Shown here one piece after another: positions 24,214 through 37,113 of a stretch of DNA of 64,000 nt; the stretch's first letter is position 1, and each line of letters starts with the position of its first letter. This DNA comes from Rhea pennata (lineage: Eukaryota > Chordata > Aves > Rheiformes > Rheidae), in the NCBI RefSeq assembly GCF_028389875.1, contig NC_084670.1:15161383-15225382 (forward strand). Direction: 5' to 3'. Below the pieces are notes generated by a model, which made no database searches, had not been told where the DNA came from, and saw nothing but the letters and a program-made list of their open reading frames with translations. The position numbers and the translations under genes are program-made.

Positions 24214-27200
24214 GTATTTTGCTCTGAAGGTTTAGATTGGCATCCTTTTGTATGTTTGGAATTCTGCAGCAGATGTAAAATGCTTGGTAATGACTGAAAT
24301 CAACCTGAGGCTTTATATGCCTCTTCCCCAGGAACTGCACCCGAGCTTTAGTAACAGTGGAGAATTTTATGCAAGCATCCATGCTCATGAGAAATTTCAT
24401 TTTTCTGCTCTATCATACTCTCTTTATCATTTCTAGAGGTGTTTTAAGACAAGTTCAACCCTTTTACTACCCCTTCTCCCCAGTGTCTGTTTTGGGGAGC
24501 CTACATGAAAATGGTCACTGTTGAAATGCTCCAAATGAGGGGCAGATAAAAAGAAAATAAGTGGAGTGGAAATGAATCTTTAAATGGCAAGTCTGTGAAA
24601 CATTGAACATGGTTATCTGACGTTATGTCAGAGAGTGTTATCTCTTCAGGAGAAATGAGCAAGAGCAGTCCACACAGAAAAGTAATTGTTGCTTTACTTC
24701 TGTCTGTTTATTTGGGATGGCTTCAACTGCCTCCCACTTTTTTATTTCTCTCAGTGTGAAAAGATTAACTATTAGACATGCAGTCAGTAGGCATCTGACT
24801 CAAAAGCTATGTTCGTTTGACCTTTGGACACAAAATATCTAATGCAAACAAAAATCTAAACAGCCTCAAAACATCACTGAGTACAAGAAAAATGCAGAAT
24901 GCAGGTCAGCAGAAATACAATACTTTAAAATAATTTTAAAAATAAAATCAGATTAGCATTTCTTTCTCAGGTCTACATCTGAATTTTGGGTGCTGAGGAT
25001 TTGACCAGTGTACCTGAGGCAAGAGATTTGTGGCCAAATTCTGCATTAGTTTGAACAATTGAGACTGAAATGTTAGGGAGAGGAATAAAGGGGAGAAAAA
25101 AGGAGGGTAAGAAATGTTCAACCAATAGGTACATATTTCTCAAAGATTAGGTTTTCTAACTCTACAATGGGCGCATAGGAAGTATTTAAAGTCTATATGA
25201 TACAACTGCTATTTTTTTTTTAAGGTTACATTTATCATGCTATTGTGATCTCCCATTACTCTGTTAATTCTGACAGTTTGGTTTGCTGTTGGCTTTTTTC
25301 TTCTTTTTCATTTCCTTTTTTACTGTTAGGGGCATAAATATGCAGTGGTGTGAATGGATAAAACTGAATCCTTCAGTAACTAGCCACTATTTCTTACTTC
25401 TCTTCCTATCAATTCATAAAGGACTGGGGCAGAAGACCTCCACAGTATCCCATGTGAGGCAAATGGCTGAAAGAGGGGTTCAGGTTTTGTCCATGGAGAA
25501 ATACAGTAGTCACAAGGGTCCAGTAGTGCCAAGACTCAGAAAAATTTGTTTGACCCTATAGAGAAGTCTGCATATTAATGAAGAATCAATTAGTTGCTAA
25601 ATGCAAATAATTGCCCCAAAGCAATTCCCGTCACCCAGTCTTTGCAATATGTTAGCTGTGTTCATGGAACAGTAACAGTCTAATGTTAACTGAGAACCTA
25701 AAATTAAAAAAAATAATAATTTTTTCCATTGATCCTGAGTGTACGTAATGCTCATCACCTTTCTGACTGAGGCAAGAAGGATGTAAGTTCTTCTTATCAA
25801 AACTTGATGGTTCATGTTGAGTCCAGACGTGATCAGTGCAGAAGCAGTTGAGGAAGCAGGCAACTCAGAAGGGAGGATCCAGTCATAGGCCATGTCTGCA
25901 CAAAGTTTTTGATCCGCAATAGTTGAGTAGTTTCTGTACTTCCTGTCCAGTGAGTTAGGGGTAACCTTGTGCCTCCTTTTTCAGCGGAGGGAGGGATAGT
26001 TCTCTCTGAGATACCTGAAAGCTGATGAAGAGGACTGTTGAGCATGCCAGAAAATTACACTGGTGGTGCTTACTCGATTGGTCTCCCAAAGTACATGGGC
26101 TAGCCTCAAAAATATATCTTTAAATGGCTACATCAGAAATGTTTCACAAACTTGTGTGTATGTGGTTAGTTTTTATGTGAATCAGACAGGAGAAGAGAAA
26201 TGCACACAGATGAGCATCAAGGCAATATAGGGGACAGCCAAAGACATTATATAAAGCTGCTTAAATGTACAGGACTTGGTTTACAGTCAGTACATTTGGT
26301 TTTAATTTATTCAGAATTACATTAATAGCTTGTGAAGAACATATCCATACAGCATGTATTTTCTTTGCTTCTTCCTTGTCTTGTTTGGCATGCTACTTTT
26401 CCCCAACGTTCCAGTCTCGCCTTGTGGCTTCACTCCTTTTTCCCCCAAAAAAATTCACCAAAAGCATACCATAAAACCTGTTTAATTTCTTACAAAAGAT
26501 TATCGTTAACTGTGCTTTTAATGTAATGATGTCAGTGGCAGATGATAACATGTATTAGGTAGTGCAAACTGCTGATTATCTGTCAGGATAAATCTGTTTA
26601 TTTCAGAAATAGCAGTCTGACAACCCCCTGTTGTTAATCATGAAAGTACATGCTAATGCCAGGTACAGTTTGGTTGGATTTGCTCAGAGGAATGTGTTTG
26701 TTAGATTTTTGCTTTGACAATCTTCGCACCAAGTTTTGCAAATTTTTTTGTATATGTGTCCTTAAGAGAGAGTCTAGAGCAAAGCTGCTGATCTACAATT
26801 TAGGTTCACAGCAATTCAGAGGAAGGAATGACTTGTGAAAAGAGAGAGTGGATTATAGGATTACACCGCAGTTCAGACTGTGCCTGTGGCTGGGTTCATC
26901 TTTAGTAATTTCAATGCAGACCCATTAGTGAAGAACAGAAAAAAGCACAAGGAAAGTTAGGGAGTTCTTTTTCCCCAGGAGTTACTTCTCTTATATTTGT
27001 TTATTTATTTTTCAGTATATACAGCAGTTCCTAATTGTATCAGGACTAAAAAGACCATCTCCAGATGATGCTCATAGCATTCCTCTTTAACGAGATAAAT
27101 GACCAGTCAGCTTTTATAATGTTGTGAATTCGACTCAGCTTTTGTGTTGTAGAAAATGAGTATTATGTATTTGAAGTGAAACATAAATGGGATACTGAGG

Positions 27201-28109
27201 CGTAGTTTGCCAAATCTTAGGTGAAGAGGTATTTTGTCTGACTTTATTGCATTTTGATCATTTCACAAATGCTGTAACATGCTGAATAGCATAATAAAAA
27301 TTGATATTTATATTGACATTTCAGGATTCTAAATAGAAGCTCAGAAAATCTAAACAGACTTCAGTATCTCCACAGCTGTTCCTCCAAACCTACCCGAGTT
27401 CTGGCTAATTCGCTTTTTCTCCCCACATACCCTCAATTGGCCCTAATATAAACATCTCTCTAAAGCAATTTCTCCCCAGAAGATTATGCACATCTTCATC
27501 TTAATTCAGAATTTACATGTGTACTTTGCATATTTTTGCATCAGTATGTGTTTTAAATTAGATAAAGGTCACTGTCATTCATAATCAAGAAGAAGGTGTA
27601 TGAAAGGTCAGGATTCAATAAAAAAAACTGATTAGATGTAGAGGTTTGTTCATATGATTCAGTATATCATTGGATAAGTGGAAATCATGAGTCAACAAAT
27701 TAACCTTGGTATAATGGGTTACTTGCTTCATTAGGATCAGAAATGAGATTCACAATTTTTTTTCCCCATATATTCCTTGTTTGTCTCTGTAATAAGAAGA
27801 GATACTGTGCTGTTGATACTTATACAAGTGAGTATTTTTATAATTTAATTTGGCTTAAAATGCAACACGAATGACAATTCTTGTATTAAAAAAGGAACTG
27901 AGGCGCTAAATACATTTGCTAGGCATATAAATATCAATGAAGTGAAAATTATTTGCTGTAAAAATAGATAAGCAAATTTAAAATAATGGCCTATGTGTTT
28001 TGTATAAGCTTTAGCTTGAGCATGTTAAAGAGCCCACAGTAAGGGAGGCTCTTCAGGTCTAGTGTCAGGAGGGTCGAATGCAGATGAGGATGGACTAAGA
28101 GCAAGGATA

Positions 28110-28250
28110 AGCTTGTGCTCCACACACAGTCAGCCACAGACTGTCTACATGCTCTTGGGTAAACCCGTACATCTCTCTACCTCCTCCTGCAAAAAAAGGA
28201 AAAATAGTAAGAGTCCTTATGCTGCAGGACTGTTCTTATTTTGGCAGGAG
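28110..28250 (+). mobile_element. MIR-like relic
   Basis: The order of words follows the central MIR consensus: a tgctcttgggtaaa block (consensus gaccttgggcaagt), then catctctctacctcctcc (consensus cttaacctctctgtgcctc), then caaaaaaaggaaaaatagta (consensus taaaatgggaataatagta). Divergence is high. Recognised by eye, not by alignment. Confidence 0.5.
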
Positions 28251-29809
28251 TGGATTTACCAGGAGGCCCCAGGCAGTGTTGGTCCTTCCACCACTGGCCC
28301 TGTTCATCGCACTGTGTTCCTAGCCACTTACTGCATAAAAGCAGCAGGGCTGTGGATCTCTGCATTTGAATTACAGGTGCACTGGTAATGTCTGAGGATT
28401 CTGCGGTAATATTTGCCACTATAGATTTGAAATACTGGGCATGGAAGGAGACCATAGTTACAAAATGTGCTGGCCTAGGGAAGACAATCTTTTATATGAA
28501 ATGGTAATAGCATATTCTCTACTTCTGACTCTACAAACTGGGTACACTTTTTATCATCCCACCATAAGCTTTTCAAAACTTTTTTTTTTTAACTGAAAAG
28601 TGTTGTAACTCTTTCAACCTGTATCATAGCAGAAAAGTCTGTTTGAAAAGCAACATCACAATTAAAATGGTTATACATGTCAATGTTTCAGACATTGTGT
28701 ATTTCTTTAAGCTTTCTTCACGTCTGCGTAGAATAAATATCTAGTTACTACTTGTTCACTTTTTTTCCCTTGGGCTGCATTCTGTAACTATTACATGCTA
28801 AGTATGAAAGAAAATTAGACTTGCCTGTTACCACTATAAACTTGCACCAAATGGTTTTTAAATAACATGTAGGTAATCTCTCTTCTGTAAATGTAGCGAC
28901 TTGGAGTTACTCATAATTAAAGCTGCAAGCCTCACCACTTAAGATGACTCTTTTCTGATGGTTATGTGCTATATTCTCTCCCCAAAATTCGTGGAAAGAA
29001 ACTCTACAAATCTGCCCCTATAAGTGGCATTACTTACTAATGCAGACATAGCCTCAGACATACTTGTATGTAATGTTGGCACTTAAAGGAATCCATCAAT
29101 TTTAACCCTTACATCAATTTTAGAGAGGAAGAGTGTGTCCAAGTCATCACTCCTTTGCTCTTTCTGCAGACAACATAATTTTGGCCACCTCATCAAAGCT
29201 ATGAAGTCATATGGCTCGAGGAACATCCTTTCTGCACTGAAGCCATGTCCTGTGGCTGTCTGCTGGAGAGGAGGATGCTCTTTGCAGTCTCTCTTCCCTC
29301 AGTAACATGGAGACAGTAACAACCAGAATTCCTCCTGCTCTTTCGCAGCTAAGGAAGTGACCTAGCAGGACAATCTGGTGCATAATTGCTAGAAAGTGTA
29401 GAGAGCTAAACCATATCAATCTTGCAGTAGATAAGCAGCTCTTCCAGCCAGTTTTGAGGGCTTTCTCTGTGGCAGGAGATAGCTGTGCAAGTGGGTAAGG
29501 GCAGGAGTTTATGTAAAATGGCCAGACCTCTTCAGAGTCTTTTCCTGGAAGCAGTGTTGTCTCACTTATTTATGTACTTTTTATTAGCCTGGTCTGGGAG
29601 GAAGGGTTGTTTCTGTTTTTCTTGCAGTATCTTATACAGATCCCTTATACCATGATAGTGTGCAACACATCGACTTATTCCAGCTGAGTGGACCTGTCCC
29701 AGCGTGTGTGACTCGCTCAGCCCACAGCTTCTGTGTTGGCATCTCTGTGAACGGAAGCGGTTTAAGGGCAAGAATATCCCAGTTTTGACACCTGTTTGTA
29801 AGGCACCTT

Positions 29810-30000
29810 TGGAAAAATCACCTAAGCCAATTTTTCCAAACTTAAAGTTGTGAATTTAAATTTGATGTTTAAGCATCTAAATTAGTGGTCTGATTTTAAT
29901 GTGTGCTGACACTCACATTTTCAATTGACTTCAAAGGGAGTTGTGAGCACTCAGAAGTCTAAACCTATGAAAATCAAGCCAGTTAGACACTCAAACTTGA
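29810..30000. mobile_element. Ancient palindromic interspersed repeat
   Basis: The core tcaattgacttcaaagggagttgtgagcactcag sits between a leading gtctgattttaatgtgtgctga and a trailing ctatgaaaatcaagcc, which are inverted, diverged arms. This matches a family common in turtles, crocodiles and birds, whose consensus runs 'gattttcagaggtgctgagc ... ttgacttcaatgggagtt ... gctctgaaaatcaggcc'. The inverted-arm design suggests a MITE-like DNA element. I do not know a secure family name. Confidence 0.55.
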
Positions 30001-30089
30001 AAGGTTTCTCCCATAGCATGATTGTTATTTGCATTACTTTAGTGATTTGAAACCATAGTTATAGGACTAATGTGCTAGGCACTGAATTT

Positions 30090-30235
30090 TATATCTTTTT
30101 TTTCCTTATTTCTTTATGTGTAAAACCTTGCATACAAGTATGTTGTGATGATTCTTTGGTTAATATTTGTATATGGCTTTGAAAAATAAGTGTTCTATAA
30201 ATACTGAATATAATTATTCATAGAAGAAAATGGTA
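30090..30235 (+). mobile_element. MIR/CORE-SINE-like relic, well-preserved 3' half
   Basis: Words follow the CORE-SINE 3' half in order: ttatttctttatgtgtaaaa, a caagtatgttgtgatgattc block (consensus aagggttgttgtgaggatta), gttaatatttgtatatggct (consensus gttaatgtttgtaaagcgct), then ttgaaaaataagtgttctat and aaatactgaatataattatt (consensus aagtgctataaatgctaaatattatta). It begins about 90 bases after the palindromic repeat. Confidence 0.65.
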
Positions 30236-31180
30236 TTCATATTATTCATTCCTTTTTGAAATAAGTTCCTTGGATTTTCAATGTGTCCCTAAAAACCTGA
30301 GCTGGTACGGCATGCAGAATACATACAATAAAATACAGAGGCCAAAATCGTGATTTGTTACGAAATGTTGTGCTTGCAATAGTTTGAACAGCAGAAGAAA
30401 TTAAACGGTCATATACAATGTTTAATTTGAACAGAAATCCACAACAACAATATTTAATACCTATTTCACAATTCTCAGAGAGAAATGAACTACTGAGATG
30501 AAGCACAAAATTTTTCCTTAGGAATTTTTGTCTTATCCGTACCTCTCCACTTTTGTTATGCTGATCCCCTACTAAGAGACAGTAGACTCTTTGTAACTGG
30601 GACCTGCGTAATGCTTGCTTTTCTCCCTGTGGATTCAATAACTAAGCTGCTTGGAACAGCTTTGATGAAACCATCTTCTTTCATAGTATGCATGTCCCTC
30701 AGTGCTTATAAATTCCACAAAATGATGTAAATTTAACCCATATTTTATTTGGGAACAAAACCAGGAGGGGCACTGGTAACATACTGATATTTTTCAGAAC
30801 AAAACCTTTTTTCTTCATATAGAAAAAATTGTTGTTTATGTATGTTGGATACTTACACAATACATACTGTTGGATATCTTACACAATACAAATTAAAATG
30901 AAACATTTCTACTGCGTCAAAATGCTTTGCGTCATCAAAAATGGTTTTTTTTTGCACACAAATAATTAAGCAGTAATTCATAGAACATTTTCAAGTTTTG
31001 TTCCAGGTAGAACTTTTAAAATACTGAAGTTCTCTGCAAACCAGAGTTTCCAGCCTCTGAAAACCGTACTGTATCAGCAGCAGCATTCCCATTGCCTCAA
31101 TGACACAGCACAGTTGCTACATCTGAGTAAAGGCAATCGTGATCTACTTGAGCTTTTTGAGTTTTTGTATGCCTAAATAC
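30236..31180. other. Noncoding sequence
   Basis: A 130-codon frame on the minus strand (30246-30638) is the longest nearby. Its translation is hydrophobic and cysteine-containing with no recognised domain and no splice support, so I do not call it. Otherwise nothing is seen apart from the tandem duplication at 30844. Confidence 0.5.
30844..30894. repeat. Tandem 25-bp duplication
   Basis: Two imperfect head-to-tail copies, gttggatacttacacaatac then gttggatatcttacacaata, 25 bases apart. They differ by one inserted base and a few substitutions. Confidence 0.85.
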
Positions 31181-31198
31181 ACTATGCATATGCATAGT
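31181..31198. promoter_or_regulatory. Perfect MORE palindrome (Oct-dimer site)
   Basis: ACTATGCATATGCATAGT is a perfect 18-base palindrome. Its centre at 31184-31195, ATGCATATGCAT, is identical to the MORE (More palindromic Oct factor Recognition Element) bound by dimers of Oct1, Oct2, Oct4 and related POU factors. No gene or repeat accounts for it. Binding is inferred from sequence identity. Confidence 0.5.
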
Positions 31199-31363
31199 CC
31201 ATCATCTTAGATTAAAATAATGTATTAGTGTTTCTCAAGAAAAACAATTTTTTATGTTGGAAGTTTTACTGTTTGATGATGGTTTGGCTAAAGGCTATGG
31301 TGCCTTGGCATAGGCACTTGCCAGTGCTATCAAATTAGAAGTACAATTTTAATATATGTAGAG

Positions 31364-31415
31364 TTTTTTTTTTTTTTTTTTTTGGGGGGGGGGGTGGGGG
31401 GTAGGGTAGGGGGTG
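31364..31415 (+). repeat. T20 tract followed by G-quadruplex motif
   Basis: Twenty T are followed by eleven G, a T, six G, TA, three G, TA, five G and TGT. The guanine runs with one- and two-base loops satisfy the usual G-quadruplex pattern several times over on the plus strand, and the run of A on the complement may act as a nucleosome-free element. The inner gtagggtaggg is telomere-like but too short to be an interstitial telomere. Confidence 0.8.
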
Positions 31416-33100
31416 TCCAAATCAGACAGGCAGTTAAGACCAGGCACTATCTGATTAATAAGTTTGTTCAAGCAGACTGTCATTTAGGCATCAGGAATAA
31501 GTGCTCTATCTGCTTGATAAATTTTCAGGCTAAACACAAATGTTGTTATTTGTCAAATTGTAACTGTTTTAATAGACAATTCTTCGTGATCTTTATCAGC
31601 TATAAATTGATCTCCAGAACTCAGATGTCATAGCATAGTCCCAGTATTTCTAAGAATACAAGTTTAAGAAAACTACAGTACAGAAGAAGGAAATTCTTTA
31701 ATTTACTCCAGGGACAGAGTGTATTAAGCATACTAATGAGGATTTTAGCAACAAGCAGTAAGTTAAGGATATTCTTTTTCACAAAACAGATAATATAGTA
31801 ATCAATATAGACAGCTATTGTATATCTTCCAAGACTTAGGATTTTAATAAAAGTAGTCATCAAGAATTCTATTTAGATTTTCAGACCTTTACATCTGGAA
31901 CCATTAAAAATAATCATACACAATTTTAATGTTTGGTGTAAACTGATTGATTTCTTGCCTGTAAACTGCATGCTTTTCAGATAGATCAATTTTTGCATTT
32001 ACCATATCTAATTATTTTCTGTTTCCTTCTTGCTTTAAAAGACATAGATCATTCAGGGCCCCTGTTTCTTAACTGACAGTTTCTTGACAGCTAATACAAA
32101 TAACAAAATAAAGCCTGTAGGAAAAATAAGTTGCATTTTATAAAAGGTTTAGCACAAGTGTTTATGTCCTCTGAGTACAAAGGGCTGTGCATGCTTCCTT
32201 TATCTTGTAGTCTCCGGTGGTGGCATTAACAAACCAATGTTTTATGCATTTCATACGTAATGTTCCGTGTGATTTTAAACCTGAGACTGGATGGTTGAAT
32301 GAAGTTTGCCCAAAAATGAAAAGAAAGACACATGCTGTTGAGAAGAAGGACCCAGACCCTTATCTTCTGTGAAATCTGGGAAAAGTCATTATTTTGGAAA
32401 GGGCATAGACAGATCAAATGTGATAATAAAGGCTCACAATTCAAGTATGATTCCCTAGAATAGTACATCAGAAATGTGAGGTGTGAAAGAAAGGCAATCT
32501 GTGCCAGATACTGATTAAATTTCAGTCATCTATCCAAAGCAGTCCCTAGTTGCTTGTAAAATGCTCCATGTAATTACAGTAACTACAGTTTTTAAAGCAA
32601 TTTACACATTAGCCTTTATCTTGAGTCTCTCTTTGTGGGTACATTTCTTCTTTGGAATCAATATCCTTAAAATATATGTTAATACAGTATATGAATTTGT
32701 AGCCATGTAGACCGTTTAAAATACCATCTCTGGCATTTTCCTCACAGATTCTTCTTAGCTTTTGAAGAAGCTTAACTGTAATCAAATATCACACTCTGGA
32801 TGTTTAGCTAACGTTGTTCAGTGACCCCAGCGGTATGTCACAACCATATTTAAAACTGTTAAGGAGTTAGGAGTTGATGCAAAATCAAACCAGGATAAAT
32901 CAAAATGCTGCAAGGATAAAATAATATTAAGGGCTAAACTTTGTCCTTTGCTTGTTACACAGGTGCAAATGTCAAGCCTGACAAATCCTTTCAAAACTTT
33001 GTATGTCCTAAGCTTTCAAATCTTCTTCTAGCCATTTGGCAAGGAAGATCTCTGCCAATGCAGAAGCCACTCATCTAGTTACAGGATGCATACTGCCCCA
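31416..33100. other. Unique AT-rich noncoding sequence
   Basis: Frames of 80-83 codons occur on both strands without recognisable content. I see no repeat or gene. Confidence 0.55.
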
Positions 33101-33109
33101 ATATAGGGA

Positions 33110-33300
33110 TCTGGCTCATTGTTGTAGTATTACAATTTTAAACTAGTGTAACTGCAAGGTTTGCAAGGAAACTGAACTGGTTATTCCATTGAAGTTGTGC
33201 TGGCTAAAAACAGAAGAAAGGCAAGGAGTGAGTCAGACTCCTCACAGTCAGTAAATCTGTTCCCACTGGAGTTGCACAGTGCAGCTGCAGGTAGCTTTAA
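33110..33300. repeat. Possible ancient palindromic repeat
   Basis: The words tctggctcattg, attacaattttaaactagtg, taactgcaagg, ttccattgaagttgtgctgg and gagtcagactcc resemble the '..gtgtaactccattgaagtcaatggagttacac..' class of sauropsid repeats. The copy is diverged and its limits are approximate. Confidence 0.4.
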
Positions 33301-36300
33301 ACATTTTTTGTTGTTGTTTTATTCTGTTTGTTCAAGGTGCCTTTCGTAACTGCCAAGCACAGCAAAGCTCCTTAGTTATTCTGCATCTCATTGTTACCAA
33401 GGCTATTATCCTAACTGGGGCTAATACTATGAAGCACATTCATGTTTGTGTAGGAAAACTAGGGTCACTAGAGATAATCCAAAAAGTTGTTCCACAAGGG
33501 ATTATCTAGGATGCTGTTTTTGAAAACTGTCACATATCAAAAAAAGGCCAAAGCACTTGTAACTTTTGTGATTGATCCTCTGTCAAGTCATGATTGCTGT
33601 CACCAGCAGGTTACATCCTTCAGCAACGCAGTAGGCGCTGCTGCATTTTAAGCTAAACCAGTTGGGCTTCCAGTGTCATGTTCCTTTCCTTATCTCTTTT
33701 CCATACTTTATTCCCTCACATTAAAAGAGAGAAATTTGCAGCTGAAAAGAGATGACACATACTAGGCCATTCTAGAATATATATTGCTGTATCTTAGTAC
33801 TATAACCTCTTACATACTACCATTAGGATTTGGTCCTGCACACACTACTGTGTGTGGTAGGAGAACTATGTTTGACACCAAATATTTCAGTTGGATCTGA
33901 GGAATTTTCATAATTGGGCTTATAGGCCTTGAAATCCCAAAGCTAAAGCACTCGCTTGATGTGAGCTATGAGGGCTATGGAATGATTCACGTGTTAAATA
34001 TAGGTTTAAGTGTTCTATTGGGCAAATCTCTATGTTTAAGATTCTCATGAAATATTGGATGTTTTCTAACTTGACTTTGAAATAGGATGCTTTTATGTAT
34101 TTTTGTCTAAAGACACTGAATCCTCCCTTGCACCATCAAACAATATTGGTTTATTAGGCTGCGACCAAAGGCTGTACAAGGCTATTTATCTTTATGCAGA
34201 CTATCTATGCCTTATTCCTGTGTCCCATTGCCTTTCAATCTTTGAAAGTGTTCAGTGGATACAGCTGTAGTTCTCAGATATTTTCATGCATTTTTTTAAA
34301 GAATGTCAAAGAGAGATTTTTGATTTTTTCCAGTGAATCTTGGCTTTTTAAATTTATTACCTCACATTTTCCGAAGGCATTTACTTCCAAAAACATCTGT
34401 CAATAAATCTGGTAGATTTCCTGCTTTTGTATGCATGTATTAGTATGCAAGTAAAATTTGAGTTAAGGATTCATTTTTTGTCTTTGCAGTGAACAGTTTG
34501 TCCGTGATAATTCTTGTTCGAACTCCCTGTCGGTTAACTGTTGATTTTTTCACTAAGGATTTTTCGCTGAATGTCAGTCTTTACAAAATCTTCTCAAGAA
34601 CCCTCATCAGGCCAGATTTTAGCTTGCCTTGCATAAAAGTTAGTGCTTTGACTTAAGCATTCCTGAGCAAGCAATGGAAAACGGCTCTTCCCTCAGCGGT
34701 CTGTCATCACCCTTTGCTAGAAGTTGCCATCCTCATGTTGCTGTTTGTGGAAGAGTTTGTGTACACACTTCTTTGTATTGCAGGCAAAAAGAGCTGAGTA
34801 AGCTTAATGGGCTATTGAAGGTGAGTTTGAGCTAACTCAGCTCGATTTGTCTGAAATGGATTGATCTGTACAACATGATCTCCTTCTTCTAGCCCTGCTG
34901 TGGGATAGTAGCTTCCCGTGATGGAAGACCACACCAACCAATTCACTGAGAACTTCAAGAAGACTCTGTCTGTGTCCTGAATAGCAGGTTCATAAGTCAC
35001 ACTACCTTATCCTCAGCCTTTACAGAAAGAGTTGCATCAACTGTAATGAACAGTCGACTTTAAGGGAAGCTAAGCAACCAGTAATGAATTACACGTAGGC
35101 AAGTTGCTTTTTTCAAAGCTATGGCCACACCCTCTCTTGGTCATTTCAGTTACTGAATGTCTAGGGGCAAAATGTTCAAGCCAAATTTAGCAAAGTCTGT
35201 AACAGCTGTAGTAAAATGCTGTGTCTGGTGAATTCTCTGTTCTCCAGACAGTGGTTCCTTTTTCAAAATTCCTGTTTAGGTGGTTGAGTCTTCTGTTATC
35301 TTTAGTAAAGAGTCTTCTGGAGGTGGAAGGCCCATTCAGAAGACCATATTCTGATTCTCAGGTTTTACCCAATTTTTCCCTTTATAACTAGCATGCAGAA
35401 AGCTGGAGAACCTAAAATGACCATATAAATATTCCAAAATAATCTAATATTCTCCATGCTCACAAATGCAGCTGATGCCTACGTTATTTCATGCATTAGT
35501 AAGAGAACTAACTCACCTCTGCTACTCTTTTGCTCTCTAATATAATGTTTGAATCAGGATTTGTTAAAGTTCTCATTAGATTTGTTGTGGGGTTTCATAA
35601 TGAATTCTTTCTTGCAAGCTAGAGTCTTTTGATTTTTGTTTGCGTATTCATAGAAGAAACATGTCATAAACAAAGTCTAAATCTGGTACTACTCTTTTGC
35701 TAAGCCATACTAAGACTGCGCTGTATCTTTCTACACTTTACCCCATCAAGAAAACAATGCCAATGCCAAGTATGGAAGGTGAAAAAGGTTGCTATTTAAA
35801 GCATAATTTTTTGGCACATGCAGCACCCTTGGAAGCACATCATAAACAAAAAGAAGGTACATTGCTTTCCTTCCACAGCTAAAAATTCTGCCTCAATCTA
35901 TCCCAACAAAGAAGACAGTACACTGCTCAGTGCAAGATTGTTCAGTACAGTCCAGCCGCTCAGTAGGAATGTATCTCTCCCAAATTTACATATATAGAGA
36001 TAAGTGAAAAATACGTACATTTTCAGTCTTTTTTTTTAACCCATGCTCTCCCTTTGACACAGATGCTACATGAAAAGACAGGCTTCTATTGACATGTAAT
36101 ATACATGAATACACTGGTCAAGCAACAGATACAAACTCAATTGATATGTTTCATTCAGTGGCAAGTGTATTTGCTTAGTATAGCAAAAGAAATTCTGTAT
36201 GTCCTAATGACGTGGAACTGAATTCTTTATCTCCCCTGCTGCTAGTTTGCTTTTAAGGCAGAACTGGAGATATCTATCACAACTAAATAGGTATTTTGTA

Positions 36301-37010
36301 AATTGCAGTTAAATTTGCTACCTTTAAGAAAAGTTCCAAACCACATATAGTATAACCACTGCCAGAGATTTTATCTAGCTTAGCTGGAAAAACAACTTAG
36401 TGCTACATTCTTCTTGCCAATCAGCACAACAGAATTTTGTTTTCTCTCTACTCTCAGATAACAGACCAGTATTAAAGGCAGGATTTTGACTTCCATTTGT
36501 TGTTTTCTTTTATACTATAGGCCTTGTTAAGGTACTCACAGAAATGTCAACAGTAACACATAAAATCACTGTCATGATAAATAATTGATTAGATGATCAG
36601 AGTTTCCTATTGTGTTTCTTTAATACACTTTTTCAAAGAATAATGATTATATTTATAGAAATATAATAATTTTCCTTGCCAAAGTAAAATGGTATTTGAC
36701 ATTAGTAAAAGGTCAGGTGTCATGCTGTAAACCACAATGGGTATTGCTTTTAAAGATTATTGAATTAAAAGGTACATATATTTGACAAAGTATAGAATTC
36801 AAATAACTGCCATAGTAGCAGTGCCCTTTTATATGCCGTGGATTTATTGACATTTGCTAACTATAAAAATGTAAAACAGTTTGCACGTAATAGGCACTAT
36901 CAATTTAAAAAAATAAAAACGTCTCATTGAAGAACATGTCTATTTTCAACTATTCCCTCTGATTTTGCATGCACACATTGGTCACTCAGATACCAGTTTG
37001 TACCTACAGC
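33301..37010. other. Unique noncoding sequence
   Basis: No gene is supported. The 62-codon minus frame at 34812-35000 has a protein-like composition (it ends ...HVVQINPFQTNRAELAQTHLQ) but no splice or homology support that I can name. No interspersed repeats recognised. Confidence 0.5.
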
Positions 37011-37015
37011 TGGGA

Positions 37016-37113
37016 TTCATGTGGTTCATGTGGACAGATAACGTGTTCACTTCCTGAAGGCACTTTCACATTGTATATCAGATCATGAAGGTACTTTCAT
37101 GTTGTACATCAAA
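37016..37113. repeat. Short nested duplications
   Basis: A 9-base tandem (ttcatgtgg twice, 37016-37033) is followed by a 31-base-period duplication: tgaaggcactttcacattgt at 37055 and tgaaggtactttcatgttgt at 37086. The copies share about 80-85% of bases by eye. Confidence 0.75.

Larger units (their letters stand above)
21700..28100. other. Unique AT-rich noncoding sequence
   Basis: No frame reads as a gene; the longest are 98-109 codons (25597-25893 and 22028-22357, both minus) and have no domain. It holds a (TTA)n microsatellite at 23077, a (TATT)n tract at 24195 and A/T homopolymers of 9-12 bases. A TATATAAAG word at 26248 has no supporting promoter context. I recognise no interspersed repeats. 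Confidence 0.55.

Noticed and set aside
26248..26256. TATATAAAG word as a TATA box
   Set aside because: No initiator, CpG or transcript context; expected by chance in AT-rich DNA.
30246..30638. 130-codon minus frame
   Set aside because: Hydrophobic translation without a domain, flanked by AT-rich sequence with no splice sites I would trust.
34812..35000. Protein-like 62-codon minus frame
   Set aside because: No recognisable family and no splice or promoter support.
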